A DNA stretch of 64,000 bases from Phytohabitans sp037414955 (GTDB lineage Bacteria > Actinomycetota > Actinomycetes > Mycobacteriales > Micromonosporaceae): NCBI GenBank assembly GCA_037414955.1, contig JBBEWH010000200.1, positions 1 through 64,000 on the forward strand, given 5' to 3'. Each line of letters opens with the position of its first letter. The stretch's first letter is position 1. The translations under genes and the position numbers were made by a program. The notes beneath the pieces are model-generated. The model worked only from the letters and a program-made list of their open reading frames with translations. It was not told the origin of the DNA and did not search any database. Of the stretch, positions 1 to 7,665 are shown one piece after another.

Positions 1-2
1 AG

Positions 3-848
3 CAGATCATGATCGGTTGGGCGGATGAGGCCGGCTTCGACCCGAAGACGTTGCGGGAGATGGCCCCGACGATCCTGCACCGCATCGCCCCCGACATCGC
101 CGACAGGGTCGATGAGGAGGCGCTACGGCGGGAGGAGAAGCGGGCCGAGCAGACCAAAGCGTTCAACCTCTCCAACAACGGCGACGGCCGCTACCGGATC
201 TCCGGATGGCTACCGGCCGAAGCCGCCGCGATCGTCAACAACGCCCTCGACCCGCTGTGCAAGCCGCTGCCGGAGGACGACCGCACCGCGACCCAGCGGC
301 GGGCCGACGCGCTCACCGACGTTTGCCAGCGGGCGATGGACGCCGGCGACCTACCCGAACAGGGCGGTGAGCACGCGCACGTGGCGATCGTCGTGGACTG
401 GGACCTGCTGCGGCAGCAGGTGGGTATCGGGCAGTTGGACACCGGTGAGCGGCTGAGCCCGGAGCAGGTGCGCCGGTGGGCGTGCGAGGCACGGATCATG
501 CCGTTCGTGCTGGGTGGGCAGAGTCAGGTGTTGGACGCCGGCCGCTCCCGGCGGCTGTTCGATGGACCGCTGCGCCGGGCGATCATCGTGCGTGACCGTG
601 GCTGCGCGTTTCCGTCGTGTGATCGCCCCGCGAAGTGGTGCGACTGCCATCACATAATACATTGGACAGACGGTGGGTCGACCTCGCTGGACAACGGTGT
701 GCTCCTGTGCCGTTTTCATCACCGCTTGATCCACCAGGAGGATTGGCAGGTGCGGATCGCCGCCGACGGGCTCCCCGAGTTCATCCCACCGCACCATGTG
801 GACAGTGAGCGGAAGCCACGCCGCAATGATTACCATCGAAGAACATAG
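3..848 (+). CDS. DUF222/HNH endonuclease domain protein (5' end outside window)
   Basis: The reading frame is open to the left edge, and the visible 280 or so residues are shorter than usual for DUF222-HNH proteins (about 400-500), so the gene most likely starts upstream. The N-terminal part is the helical DUF222 region. The C-terminal part is an HNH nuclease fold with paired cysteines (CAFPSC, then CDCHH), the central asparagine in LDNGVLLC, and the final histidines in CRFHHRLIH. The family (13E12-type in mycobacteria) is common in actinobacteria and often multi-copy. Its target is not established, and nuclease activity is inferred from the intact motif. An internal ATG at position 9 could be taken as a start by software but has no support as one. 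Confidence 0.85.
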   Translation, partial: QIMIGWADEAGFDPKTLREMAPTILHRIAPDIADRVDEEALRREEKRAEQTKAFNLSNNGDGRYRISGWLPAEAAAIVNNALDPLCKPLPEDDRTATQRRADALTDVCQRAMDAGDLPEQGGEHAHVAIVVDWDLLRQQVGIGQLDTGERLSPEQVRRWACEARIMPFVLGGQSQVLDAGRSRRLFDGPLRRAIIVRDRGCAFPSCDRPAKWCDCHHIIHWTDGGSTSLDNGVLLCRFHHRLIHQEDWQVRIAADGLPEFIPPHHVDSERKPRRNDYHRRT

Positions 849-887
849 CGATCTGCGTGTTGATCTCGTTCCTGCTACGGTCGCGCC

Positions 888-1562
888 ATGGTTGCCGTGT
901 GGCGGATCGCGAATTACCACCGAGCCGAGGCGCCCGTGACTGAGCCGGTCACGAAGTTCGGTGGTCAGCCAACCTGGCTCGCAGAGCCACAATGGCCGCT
1001 CAGCGCGGCCTGGGGCACGCCGATGCGCTTTCTGTGTCAGATCGCGCTCGACCCCGAGTTCGCTGGCGACGGCCCGGGACGGCTCGCCTACGTCTTCGTC
1101 ACCCATGGCGACCACGGGCGCGACGCGGACGATTTCGATCCGGATGTCATCCTTCCCGACGGCGGTGAGAACGCGGTGATCGTCCAGCCCGGTGCCTTCG
1201 CCGGGCCAACCAGCCCGCTGGCCAGCGGTCCGACGCTCTACCACAAAGACGGTTCGCCTGCGGAGTACACAGTGGACCTGGTTCGCGGCGAGGATCCCGC
1301 GGCCCTCTCGTCCGACGCATACCTCGCCCTGCCGGCCGACGAACGGGAAAGCTACTTCGATACGGTCGACCACGACAAGGTCGGTGGAACGGCCGTGTTG
1401 CTCCACGAGCATGACTGGCCGGCGGGCGGGCCGTGGCGGCTCCTGCTGCGTCTGGCCACGAACTGGACGCCGTTCTTCCTCAATCTTGGCGCCGCACCGG
1501 TGGCATTCGCCTTCCTCTCGGCCGACGGCCGCGCGGGCTGCCTGCTTGTCGAGGACACCTAG
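888..1562 (+). CDS. DUF1963 (YwqG-like) protein
   Basis: A 224-residue protein. The N-terminal half holds the family signature FGGQPTWL followed by PQWP (residues about 25-37), typical of DUF1963 proteins, whose founding member is Bacillus YwqG. No signal peptide or membrane segment is visible, so it is probably cytosolic. The function of the family is not settled. A second, more divergent DUF1963-like gene lies at 34863-35885 on the other strand. The ATG at 888 sits 40 bp after the nuclease gene, and no strong ribosome site precedes it. Confidence 0.75.
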   Translation: MVAVWRIANYHRAEAPVTEPVTKFGGQPTWLAEPQWPLSAAWGTPMRFLCQIALDPEFAGDGPGRLAYVFVTHGDHGRDADDFDPDVILPDGGENAVIVQPGAFAGPTSPLASGPTLYHKDGSPAEYTVDLVRGEDPAALSSDAYLALPADERESYFDTVDHDKVGGTAVLLHEHDWPAGGPWRLLLRLATNWTPFFLNLGAAPVAFAFLSADGRAGCLLVEDT

Positions 1563-1614
1563 ACCAGAGATTCCGGGATGGGGCAGCGGAAGCAGACTAG
1601 GACTGCGTGGGTGG

Positions 1615-2304
1615 TCAGTCGAGCCAATGGGCGGAGTCGCCGACGCGGATCTGGCCGGGCGTCTCCACCGCGGCGTACACGCCGAGGGTGTTGCCGAGTT
1701 CGCGGGCGACCCAGCGCAGTACGCCGCGGTCGTGCGGGACGGTCGGGGTCTCCTTGGTGATCATCACGCAGCGCTCGCAGCCTTCGGTGAAGCGCAGCCG
1801 CAGCTCGCCGATCGCCAACCGGCGGCCGATCCAGCCGTGCTCGGGGTACCCGGTGTCGGGTGCGCCGTCCAGGACGAGGGTGTCCAACACGAGGTTGGGC
1901 CGGAACCTGGTGGTGTCGATCGCGCTGTCCGGCAGCGCCGAGGCGAGGCTGTGCAGCGCCGTCGTCGTCACGACGTGCAGTGCGGCGGCTGGCCGGTGTG
2001 GCGGGCTACTGACGAGGGTGACCTTGGCCTGGACGGCGGCGCTGAGCCGGCTGCCGGCGTCGGGTGCGTCGGAGCGGAACCGCTCGCCGTCCGGCAGGGT
2101 CAGCTCGGCCACGCCGGCGCCGACCGTGACGGCCCGGATCCGCATGAGCGCGGGCACGGCGCCGGCCCAGGTGATCTCGTCTCGTTCGTCCTGGACGGCG
2201 ATGCCCCGGTCGCCCTCGATCCCGAACGTGCCGATCGCGGCGGTGGCGAGCTGCTCGCCGCCCACCGACTTCACCGGATACCGCCACAGCTGCTCGACCC
2301 GCAT
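1615..2304 (-). CDS. MOSC domain-containing protein
   Basis: A 229-residue protein read from the ATG at 2304. It opens with the MOSC N-terminal beta-barrel signature (LWRYPVKSVGGE), then a central region ending in RFRPNLVLD, then the MOSC core with a conserved cysteine in the EGCERCVMIT segment (about residue 180). In the family (MOSC of molybdenum cofactor sulfurases, YcbX and mARC) this cysteine region binds the molybdenum cofactor. The protein may therefore handle Moco-bound sulfur or reduce N-hydroxylated bases; the exact substrate cannot be read from sequence. A longer reading from 2415 adds residues with no family resemblance, so the internal ATG was chosen. Confidence 0.85.
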   Translation of the reverse strand: MRVEQLWRYPVKSVGGEQLATAAIGTFGIEGDRGIAVQDERDEITWAGAVPALMRIRAVTVGAGVAELTLPDGERFRSDAPDAGSRLSAAVQAKVTLVSSPPHRPAAALHVVTTTALHSLASALPDSAIDTTRFRPNLVLDTLVLDGAPDTGYPEHGWIGRRLAIGELRLRFTEGCERCVMITKETPTVPHDRGVLRWVARELGNTLGVYAAVETPGQIRVGDSAHWLD

Positions 2305-2432
2305 ACGTCCCCACCACCTCGGCTGTCCGGCGAATCGTATCCCCGGCGCTTGGTGTCCCGGCGCTGTGGCCTTGGTTGCGGCGCTGGACCGGGTTGGGGA
2401 AGATGATCGCCGCATCGGCGCAAGGAGGCAGC

Positions 2433-2912
2433 GTGCATTTCACGGTCAGCTACGAACCCGCTCCGGACGAAGTGACGCGTGCGCTCTTTCAGGGTCTCCG
2501 GCGGCAGCTCAAGCCGATCTTTCTCCTCATGCCGGTCGTCCTGGTCGCGGCGGGCCTCGTGTGCCTCCTGGTGGAGGCCATCGCGCCGGGTATCGCCATG
2601 CTGGTCAGCGCGGCCGTGGCGCCATTCGTGATGAGCTGGGCTACCCGCCGGATCGCCCGGCGGCAGGTCGCGCTGATCTGCCGGCCGACGACCCTGGTGA
2701 TGACTGATGACGGGTACGAAACGCGCACCGACCAGTCCACCACCATGATGCGGTGGTCCATGTTCGGGGAGATCGTGACCACGCCGGAGTTCTGGCTGTT
2801 CTTCGCCAACCGGCAATTCGTCGCGTTCCTCCCCCAGAAGGCCTTCGACAGTGAGCAGCGGGCCGCGCTCGGCAGCTTCCTGGCCGCGCGGCAGCACGCG
2901 GGAGCCGCCTGA
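2433..2912 (+). CDS. YcxB-like membrane protein
   Basis: A 159-residue protein. The GTG at 2433 is chosen because a strong AAGGAGG lies 5-6 nt upstream; starting at the upstream ATG 2376 would put this site inside the gene. Two adjacent hydrophobic segments (about residues 25-65, IFLLMPVVLVAAG and IAPGIAMLVSAAVAPFV) are followed by a cytosolic C-terminal half with the pattern TDDGYETRTDQSTTMMRWSMF, as in YcxB-like proteins. The role of the family is unknown. It is divergent from the MOSC gene, with about 130 bp between the start codons. Confidence 0.7.
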   Translation: MHFTVSYEPAPDEVTRALFQGLRRQLKPIFLLMPVVLVAAGLVCLLVEAIAPGIAMLVSAAVAPFVMSWATRRIARRQVALICRPTTLVMTDDGYETRTDQSTTMMRWSMFGEIVTTPEFWLFFANRQFVAFLPQKAFDSEQRAALGSFLAARQHAGAA

Positions 2913-3003
2913 CGTCACACCCGGCGGGTCACCCACTCCGAGAACCGGATCGGCGGGCAGTGGAAATACAGGGGTGACAGTGTTCCCGCACCGGGGAGGG
3001 TGA

Positions 3004-3660
3004 GTGACGGCACAGATGACCGGCGTGCCGCCGGACGCCGGCGTGATCCGGGCGTCCCTGGCGGACTCGGACCGGTTCGCCGAACTGTACGACAGGTACG
3101 CGGGCCAGCTGTACCGGTACGCGTATCAGCGGGTTGGCCCGCAGCACGCCGACGACGTGGTGGCGGAAACCTTCCTGGCCGCGTTCCAGGCCAGGCGCTC
3201 CTACGACCCGGACCGGGCGGAGGCGCGGCCGTGGCTGTTCGGCATCCTGACCCGGAAGCTGGCCCGGCACCACCGGTCCGAGAAGGCCCGCCTGCGGGCC
3301 TGGGCGCGGGCCGTGCCCGACGGTGACACGCCCGGTCCGGCGGAGCGGGTGGCTGCCCGCGTCACCGCCAGCGGGGTCGCGGCCGAGCTGGCCGCGGCTT
3401 TGGCCGGGCTGTCCCGGGGCGACCGGGACGTGCTGCTCATCGTCGCGTGGGGCGAGCTGAGCTACGAGGAGGCCGCCGCCGCGCTGGGCATTCCCGTGGG
3501 CACGGTCCGGAGCCGGCTGCACCGCGCGAAGAAGCGGGTGCGGGAGTTGCTGGGCGGCTCCGACCCGACCGACGACAACCTGCCGGACGAGAACCTGCCC
3601 AGCGACAACGTGCCCGGCGACAACCTGCCCGATGAAAAGCTGGAGGAGGACCTGCCATGA
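3004..3660 (+). CDS. ECF-family RNA polymerase sigma factor with acidic repeat tail
   Basis: A 218-residue sigma-70 family factor starting at GTG 3004 behind a GGGGAGGG ribosome site. Region 2 is at about residues 20-65 (RFAELYDRYAGQLYRYAY, then DDVVAETFLAAF). Region 4 is at about residues 130-185 (LSYEEAAAALGIPVGTVRSRLHRAKKRV), the -35-binding helix-turn-helix. The tail from about residue 190 is unusual: several near-copies of a five-residue D-N/E-L-P unit, acidic and proline-rich, absent from ordinary ECF factors. The stop overlaps the next start (ATGA), so it is translationally coupled to the CU044_5270 membrane protein, a common arrangement that suggests the partner modulates the sigma factor. 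Confidence 0.9.
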   Translation: MTAQMTGVPPDAGVIRASLADSDRFAELYDRYAGQLYRYAYQRVGPQHADDVVAETFLAAFQARRSYDPDRAEARPWLFGILTRKLARHHRSEKARLRAWARAVPDGDTPGPAERVAARVTASGVAAELAAALAGLSRGDRDVLLIVAWGELSYEEAAAALGIPVGTVRSRLHRAKKRVRELLGGSDPTDDNLPDENLPSDNVPGDNLPDEKLEEDLP

Positions 3661-4649
3661 ACATGCTGCGCGAACTCGGTGAAAGCCTGGCGCCGCCGGG
3701 CAGCGCCGCCGACGACCCGCGGCCGCCGGCCGACCTGCGCCGCCGGGTGCTGACCACCGCCGCGCGCCGCCGCCGTCCACGGTGGACGATCAGGACGCGG
3801 CTGGCGTGGCAGTTGGGCGTCGTCGCCGCGGGCGCGCTCACGCTCGCGGTGCTGCTGGCACCCCACGCGTACCGGACCGGCAGTGCCCCGCCGCACGCGG
3901 GCGGTGCGTCGGATGCGGCCACGGTGCTCCGACTGGCGGCGCAGCGCTCGGCCGCGGCGCCCGCGCCGGCCCGCCCGGACCAGTACGTCTTCATCGAGTC
4001 GGTCGGGTTCCAGCGGGTCGGCCGCGTCCCGGGGCCCGGCACCGAGCCGTCGAGCGAGCTTCTCGGCCCGCAGCGCACGTACACCTGGTGGCCGGCCACG
4101 TTCGGCCGCGACGGGTACTACCGGATGCTGCCGCCGTACCACGGCCGGTCGATCGGCGCGCCGAAGGGCGACCGGTCCGAGAAGCCGACCGAGGGCACGC
4201 TCGGATTCCTCGGTACGCCGCCGGCGCTGTCCAGCGACGCCGACCAGATGTACGCCTACCTGTACCGGGTGGATCCGGAGGACACCCGGGACCTCGACTG
4301 GACGCCGGACCAGCTGGCCTGGGACCGGCTCGCGACGACGGTGCTGCCGCACAGCGTCGTGAACCCGGCGGCCCAGGCGGCGGCGTTGCGGGCGGCGCAG
4401 CGGATCGCCGGCGTGGAGGTGCGCGAGAACGTGACGGACGCGGCCGGACGCACCGGCGTCGCCGTCACCCGCGCCGAGGACAACCTGCGGCTGGAGCTCA
4501 TCTTCGACGCGAAGACCTATCGGTACCTCGGGCACAACCTGGTCTGGACGGCAGGCCGGGCGGACATGGGCATCAAGGCGGGCGACGTCGCGAGCAGTGT
4601 GGCGTACACCCGAACGGCGTTCGTCGACAAGCTCAAGCAGCTGCCCTAA
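3657..4649 (+). CDS. CU044_5270 family membrane protein
   Basis: A 330-residue protein. The start overlaps the sigma factor stop by ATGA. A basic N-terminal cytosolic part (LRRRVLTTAARRRR) precedes one membrane helix (about residues 47-65, LGVVAAGALTLAVLLA), then a large extracytoplasmic domain. The layout matches CU044_5270-family proteins, which regularly follow ECF sigma genes in actinomycetes. No zinc-binding anti-sigma (ZAS) motif is visible, so an anti-sigma role is only inferred from position. The stop codon overlaps the stop of the convergent AraC gene. Confidence 0.8.
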   Translation: MNMLRELGESLAPPGSAADDPRPPADLRRRVLTTAARRRRPRWTIRTRLAWQLGVVAAGALTLAVLLAPHAYRTGSAPPHAGGASDAATVLRLAAQRSAAAPAPARPDQYVFIESVGFQRVGRVPGPGTEPSSELLGPQRTYTWWPATFGRDGYYRMLPPYHGRSIGAPKGDRSEKPTEGTLGFLGTPPALSSDADQMYAYLYRVDPEDTRDLDWTPDQLAWDRLATTVLPHSVVNPAAQAAALRAAQRIAGVEVRENVTDAAGRTGVAVTRAEDNLRLELIFDAKTYRYLGHNLVWTAGRADMGIKAGDVASSVAYTRTAFVDKLKQLP

Positions 4650-5518
4650 CCGTGGTCCGGGCGTCCCGCGCGAAGGCGCGGGACGCCCTCCGCGAGGGCG
4701 CGGGCGTGGCGGGGGGAGTGGCCGGTCTGGCGGGTGAACTGCCGGCTGAAGTACGCGATGTCGGTGTACCCGAGGGTGCTGGCCACCTGGGTGACCGACA
4801 TGTTGGTCTCGGTCAGCAGCTGAGCCGCCCGGTCGATGCGGGCCTGGATGAGGAACCGGGCCGGTGACAGTCCAGTGTGGGCGGTGAACCGGCGGGTGAA
4901 CTGGGCCCGGGACAGCCCGGCGCGGCCGGCGAGCTCGGCCACGGTCCAGCGGCGGCTCGGGTCCTGCCGGATGGCGTGGGTCAGCTCGTCGAGCGCCGCG
5001 TCCACCGGGCCGGGCGCGGGGTGGATCCACTCCTCCCAGAGCAGCAGCAGAAGCTGTTCGAGACAGAGCAGGCTCTGCCGGCGGCCGAGCGGATCGCCCC
5101 GGCGGTGGCTGGCCTCGCACCGGCGGGCGAGGGCAGCGAGCAGCGCCTGGTCGCGGACGAAGCAACCGCGCTCCGGCCAGACCACCCGCGAGGGCCCGCC
5201 CTCCCGCGACGGCTCGCTCTCCCGCGACGGCTCGCCTGCCTTGAAGTGCATGCCGAAGACCAGCAGCCGGCGGCGCGGGTCGTGGCTGGCGACCGGCTCG
5301 TCGCCGGGCGCGAACACCGCGCAGGCGCCCGGGCCGAGCTCGAACTCGTGGCCGCGTACGGACAGCCGCCCGACGCCGTCCAGGACACACCACAGTAGAT
5401 GGTCGGGCAGCGGGCGGGAGTGCCACGACCAGCTGGGTTCGCACCGCCAGTAGGTGGGCGGGCTGGTCAGCTGCAGTCGCAGCGGCGCACCGGCCACCAC
5501 ATCATGAGTCAAAGACAC
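4646..5518 (-). CDS. AraC family transcriptional regulator
   Basis: A 290-residue protein. The N-terminal half is a cupin-type sensor domain (ELGPGACAVFAPGDEPVASHD). The C-terminal 100 residues form the double helix-turn-helix DNA-binding domain (WTVAELAGRAGLSRAQFTRRF and VTQVASTLGYTDIAYFSRQF). It is divergent from the phytanoyl-CoA dioxygenase gene with only about 60 bp between starts, the usual layout for a regulator that controls its neighbour. A repeated stretch of SR-rich residues (EPSRESEPSREGGPSR) sits in the linker. The ligand is unknown. Confidence 0.9.
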   Translation of the reverse strand: MSLTHDVVAGAPLRLQLTSPPTYWRCEPSWSWHSRPLPDHLLWCVLDGVGRLSVRGHEFELGPGACAVFAPGDEPVASHDPRRRLLVFGMHFKAGEPSRESEPSREGGPSRVVWPERGCFVRDQALLAALARRCEASHRRGDPLGRRQSLLCLEQLLLLLWEEWIHPAPGPVDAALDELTHAIRQDPSRRWTVAELAGRAGLSRAQFTRRFTAHTGLSPARFLIQARIDRAAQLLTETNMSVTQVASTLGYTDIAYFSRQFTRQTGHSPRHARALAEGVPRLRAGRPDHG

Positions 5519-5578
5519 AACTTCCCGCGCCGATCATCTCTAGCCCGATCAGGGAACACTGGAACACGATCTTATGGT

Positions 5579-6415
5579 ATGAGCGCTTCGCACAAAGAGA
5601 TGATCGATCGAGACGGGTACCTGGTGGCTCGGGGGGTGTTCGACCCCGCGGAGACCGAGCGGCTGCGCGAGCACTACATGACGCTGCGCCGGCACCGCGC
5701 CGACGGGCACGACTTCGCCGGCCACAACGCCGACAGCCGCGACCCGCTGCGCCGGTACCCGCGGATGGCCCAGATGCACCGCTGGGACGACGCGTCGCTG
5801 CGCTGGTTGCTGGACGCCCGGATCCGGGACTGGTTGACCGCGCTGCTCGGCGCCGAGCCGTACGCGGTGCAGACCATGGTGTATTTCAAGCCGGCCGGCT
5901 CCCGGGGCCAGGCGCTGCACCAGGACAACTTCTACCTCAAGGTCGAGCCGGGCACGTGCATGGCGGCGTGGATGGCGCTGGACCCCACCGACGAGGAGAA
6001 CGGCTGCATGATGGTGGTGCCGGGCAGCCACAACTGGCCGATCCTGTGCACCGAGAAGGCGGACACCAAGGTCAGCTTCACCGACGTCACGGTGCCGCTG
6101 CCGGCGGAGCGGCCCGCGGTGCCGGTCCGGATGGACCCGGGTGACGTGCTGTTCTTCAACGGCTCGCTGGTGCACGGCAGCATGCCCAACGTCAGCGCGG
6201 ACCGCTTCCGGCGCGCGCTGATCGGCCACTACATCCAGGCCGAGGCGCGGCAGGTCGCCCAGTACTACCACCCGGCCCTGCGCATGGACGGCACCCCGCT
6301 CGAACTGGCGGTGAGTGAGGGCGGCGGCGAGTGCGGCGTGTGGACCGAGGACGACGGCGGCGACCTGGCGATCGCGATGACCGGCCGGCACACGGTGGTC
6401 CGCAAGCACGAGTAG
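5579..6415 (+). CDS. Phytanoyl-CoA dioxygenase (PhyH) family protein
   Basis: A 278-residue Fe(II)/2-oxoglutarate-dependent oxygenase. The iron ligands are visible: His114 and Asp116 in LHQDNFY and distal His199 in LVHGSMPN. An arginine follows at 211-212 (DRFRRALIGHY), expected to hold 2-oxoglutarate. A hydroxylase of a small molecule is likely; the substrate is not predictable because PhyH relatives in actinomycetes act on fatty acyl, ectoine-type and natural-product substrates. The ATG at 5579 is favoured because the open frame upstream runs into the divergent promoter and has no family resemblance. It is probably controlled by the divergent AraC gene. Confidence 0.88.
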   Translation: MSASHKEMIDRDGYLVARGVFDPAETERLREHYMTLRRHRADGHDFAGHNADSRDPLRRYPRMAQMHRWDDASLRWLLDARIRDWLTALLGAEPYAVQTMVYFKPAGSRGQALHQDNFYLKVEPGTCMAAWMALDPTDEENGCMMVVPGSHNWPILCTEKADTKVSFTDVTVPLPAERPAVPVRMDPGDVLFFNGSLVHGSMPNVSADRFRRALIGHYIQAEARQVAQYYHPALRMDGTPLELAVSEGGGECGVWTEDDGGDLAIAMTGRHTVVRKHE

Positions 6416-6418
6416 CTG

Positions 6419-6450
6419 GTAACGTACTGTTTCTAGAAACAGTACGTTAC
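6419..6450. promoter_or_regulatory. Perfect 32-bp palindrome, probable TetR operator
   Basis: The left half is GTAACGTACTGTTTCT and the right half is its exact reverse complement. It lies 13 bp before the ATG of the TetR gene and 3 bp after the dioxygenase stop. Autoregulation by the TetR protein is the simplest reading; the assignment is inferred from position and symmetry. Confidence 0.85.
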
Positions 6451-6463
6451 TGAGTGAGGCTCG

Positions 6464-7072
6464 ATGTCGCGGATGACGCGCGCCCAGCAGCAGGAGCGCA
6501 CCCACGACCAGTTGCTGGACGGCGGCCGCGCGGTGTTCCTGCGGCGCGGGTTCCTGGCCGCGACGGTGGAGGAGATCGCGGCGGAGGCCGGCTACACGCG
6601 GGGCGCGATCTACAAGCACTTCGGGGGCAAGGAAGGACTGTGGCAGGCCGTCGTCGCGGTCCGGGTCGACGAACACCTGGAGCGGCTCCGGTCGGCCCTC
6701 GACCGGGCCGGCGGCCACGGGGAACTGCTCGCGGCCTTGGACCCGAGCGCGGTACTGGTCGACAGCGACGCGGCGCGCTGGACCGCCGCCTCCGTGGAGT
6801 TTCTCGCCGCGGTCGCCGGCGACCCCCGGCACGCCGACCCGGTGGCCGCGGTGCAGCGGCGCTTCGACGAGGAACTGGTCCGGCTACTCACCCGGCACTG
6901 TGCCCGGCTCGGCATCCGACCCGCCCTGCCGCTGCCGCGCCTCGTCACCGCGCTGGACGCGCTGTTCGGTGGGCTGGCGGTGCGCCGCGCGGTGGATCCG
7001 ACCATCGACGCGGCGACCATCGCGGCCGACATGCTGGCCCTGGTGTTACCACCCCCGGACCCCTCTCCATGA
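6464..7072 (+). CDS. TetR/AcrR family transcriptional regulator
   Basis: A 202-residue protein. The N-terminal helix-turn-helix is typical (AVFLRRGFLAATVEEIAAEA then GYTRGAIYKHFGGKEGLW, residues about 22-60), and the C-terminal ligand domain is variable. The start ATG 6464 follows GAGTGAGG; ATG 6473 is an alternative. It is preceded by a perfect palindrome (6419-6450). The TGA stop is formed by the first bases of the palindromic repeat that follows (CATGATCAAGG), so the repeat supplies the gene end. The target genes are unknown; the dioxygenase upstream is the nearest candidate. Confidence 0.9.
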   Translation: MSRMTRAQQQERTHDQLLDGGRAVFLRRGFLAATVEEIAAEAGYTRGAIYKHFGGKEGLWQAVVAVRVDEHLERLRSALDRAGGHGELLAALDPSAVLVDSDAARWTAASVEFLAAVAGDPRHADPVAAVQRRFDEELVRLLTRHCARLGIRPALPLPRLVTALDALFGGLAVRRAVDPTIDAATIAADMLALVLPPPDPSP

Positions 7073-7124
7073 TCAAGGCGTCCCTCGAGTCGCTATAGCT
7101 ACGTGAGGGACGCCTTGATCATGG
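7067..7124. repeat. Palindromic intergenic repeat, copy 1
   Basis: The left arm reads CCATGATCAAGGCGTCCCTC and the right arm is nearly its reverse complement, with a short central loop. It lies between the TetR gene, whose stop it contains, and the next hypothetical gene on the same strand. It can form a long hairpin in RNA but lacks a U-tract. Confidence 0.95.
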
Positions 7125-7145
7125 AGGCGACAGGAGAGTGACGAC

Positions 7146-7601
7146 GTGGCTGATGACGTGGCTGAGGACGCGTGGCGTGCTGCGGCGGATGATGAGTGGC
7201 TCGCCGAGCGGCGGTCCGGCCTCATGGCGTGGCTGCGCCGGCTGCCGGTCCTGCGGGGCATCGGCGGCGCGGTCTCGCACGCGGACACCGGGCCGTACGC
7301 GGGCGCGCCGCGCGACCCGGATCTGCGGGTGGACGACGGCGCCCATGAGTACTCGGTGGTCCGATACGCGACGCACCACATCGCCTACACGTCGACCAGC
7401 ACCCGGCCCGAGGAGTGCCCGAGGTGCGGCCAGCCGGTGAGCGAGACGCACGAGCTGGCGTACGTCGACGGCGGACAGGCGCGCGGCACGGTCGGTGCGG
7501 TCCGGGCGTGCCGCGACTGTCATCCGGAGTCCTGGCTGCGGCGCTCGCACATGCCCGGGCCTGTCCGCCGGCGCGCCGCCGCCCGCCGCAACGTCGTCTG
7601 A
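7146..7601 (+). CDS. Hypothetical protein with zinc-ribbon-like cysteine pairs
   Basis: A 151-residue protein from GTG 7146, with AGGAGAG about 8 nt upstream. Two cysteine pairs (CPRC at about residues 91-94 and CRDC at about 122-125) are spaced as in a zinc ribbon. The C-terminus is arginine-rich (GPVRRRAAARR), which could contact nucleic acid. No membrane segment or signal peptide is seen. The family is not recognised. The gene lies between two copies of the palindromic repeat and is convergent with the large AfsR-like gene. Confidence 0.6.
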   Translation: MADDVAEDAWRAAADDEWLAERRSGLMAWLRRLPVLRGIGGAVSHADTGPYAGAPRDPDLRVDDGAHEYSVVRYATHHIAYTSTSTRPEECPRCGQPVSETHELAYVDGGQARGTVGAVRACRDCHPESWLRRSHMPGPVRRRAAARRNVV

Positions 7602-7605
7602 ACCT

Positions 7606-7665
7606 CCCATGATCAAGGCGTCCCTGTAGTCGTTCTCACTACTTGAGGGACGCCTTGATCATGGG
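7606..7665. repeat. Palindromic intergenic repeat, copy 2
   Basis: The arms are CCCATGATCAAGGCGTCCCT and a matching right arm ending GATCATGGG. The inner stem differs from other copies (GTAGT pairing with ACTAC), which keeps pairing. The right arm contains the TGA stop of the AfsR-like gene on the minus strand, so the repeat lies between two convergent genes. Confidence 0.95.

Noticed and set aside
9..848. The left-edge HNH gene as part of an integrated mobile element
   Set aside because: DUF222/HNH genes are widespread in actinobacterial chromosomes, and no integrase, attachment site or direct repeat is visible near the edge.
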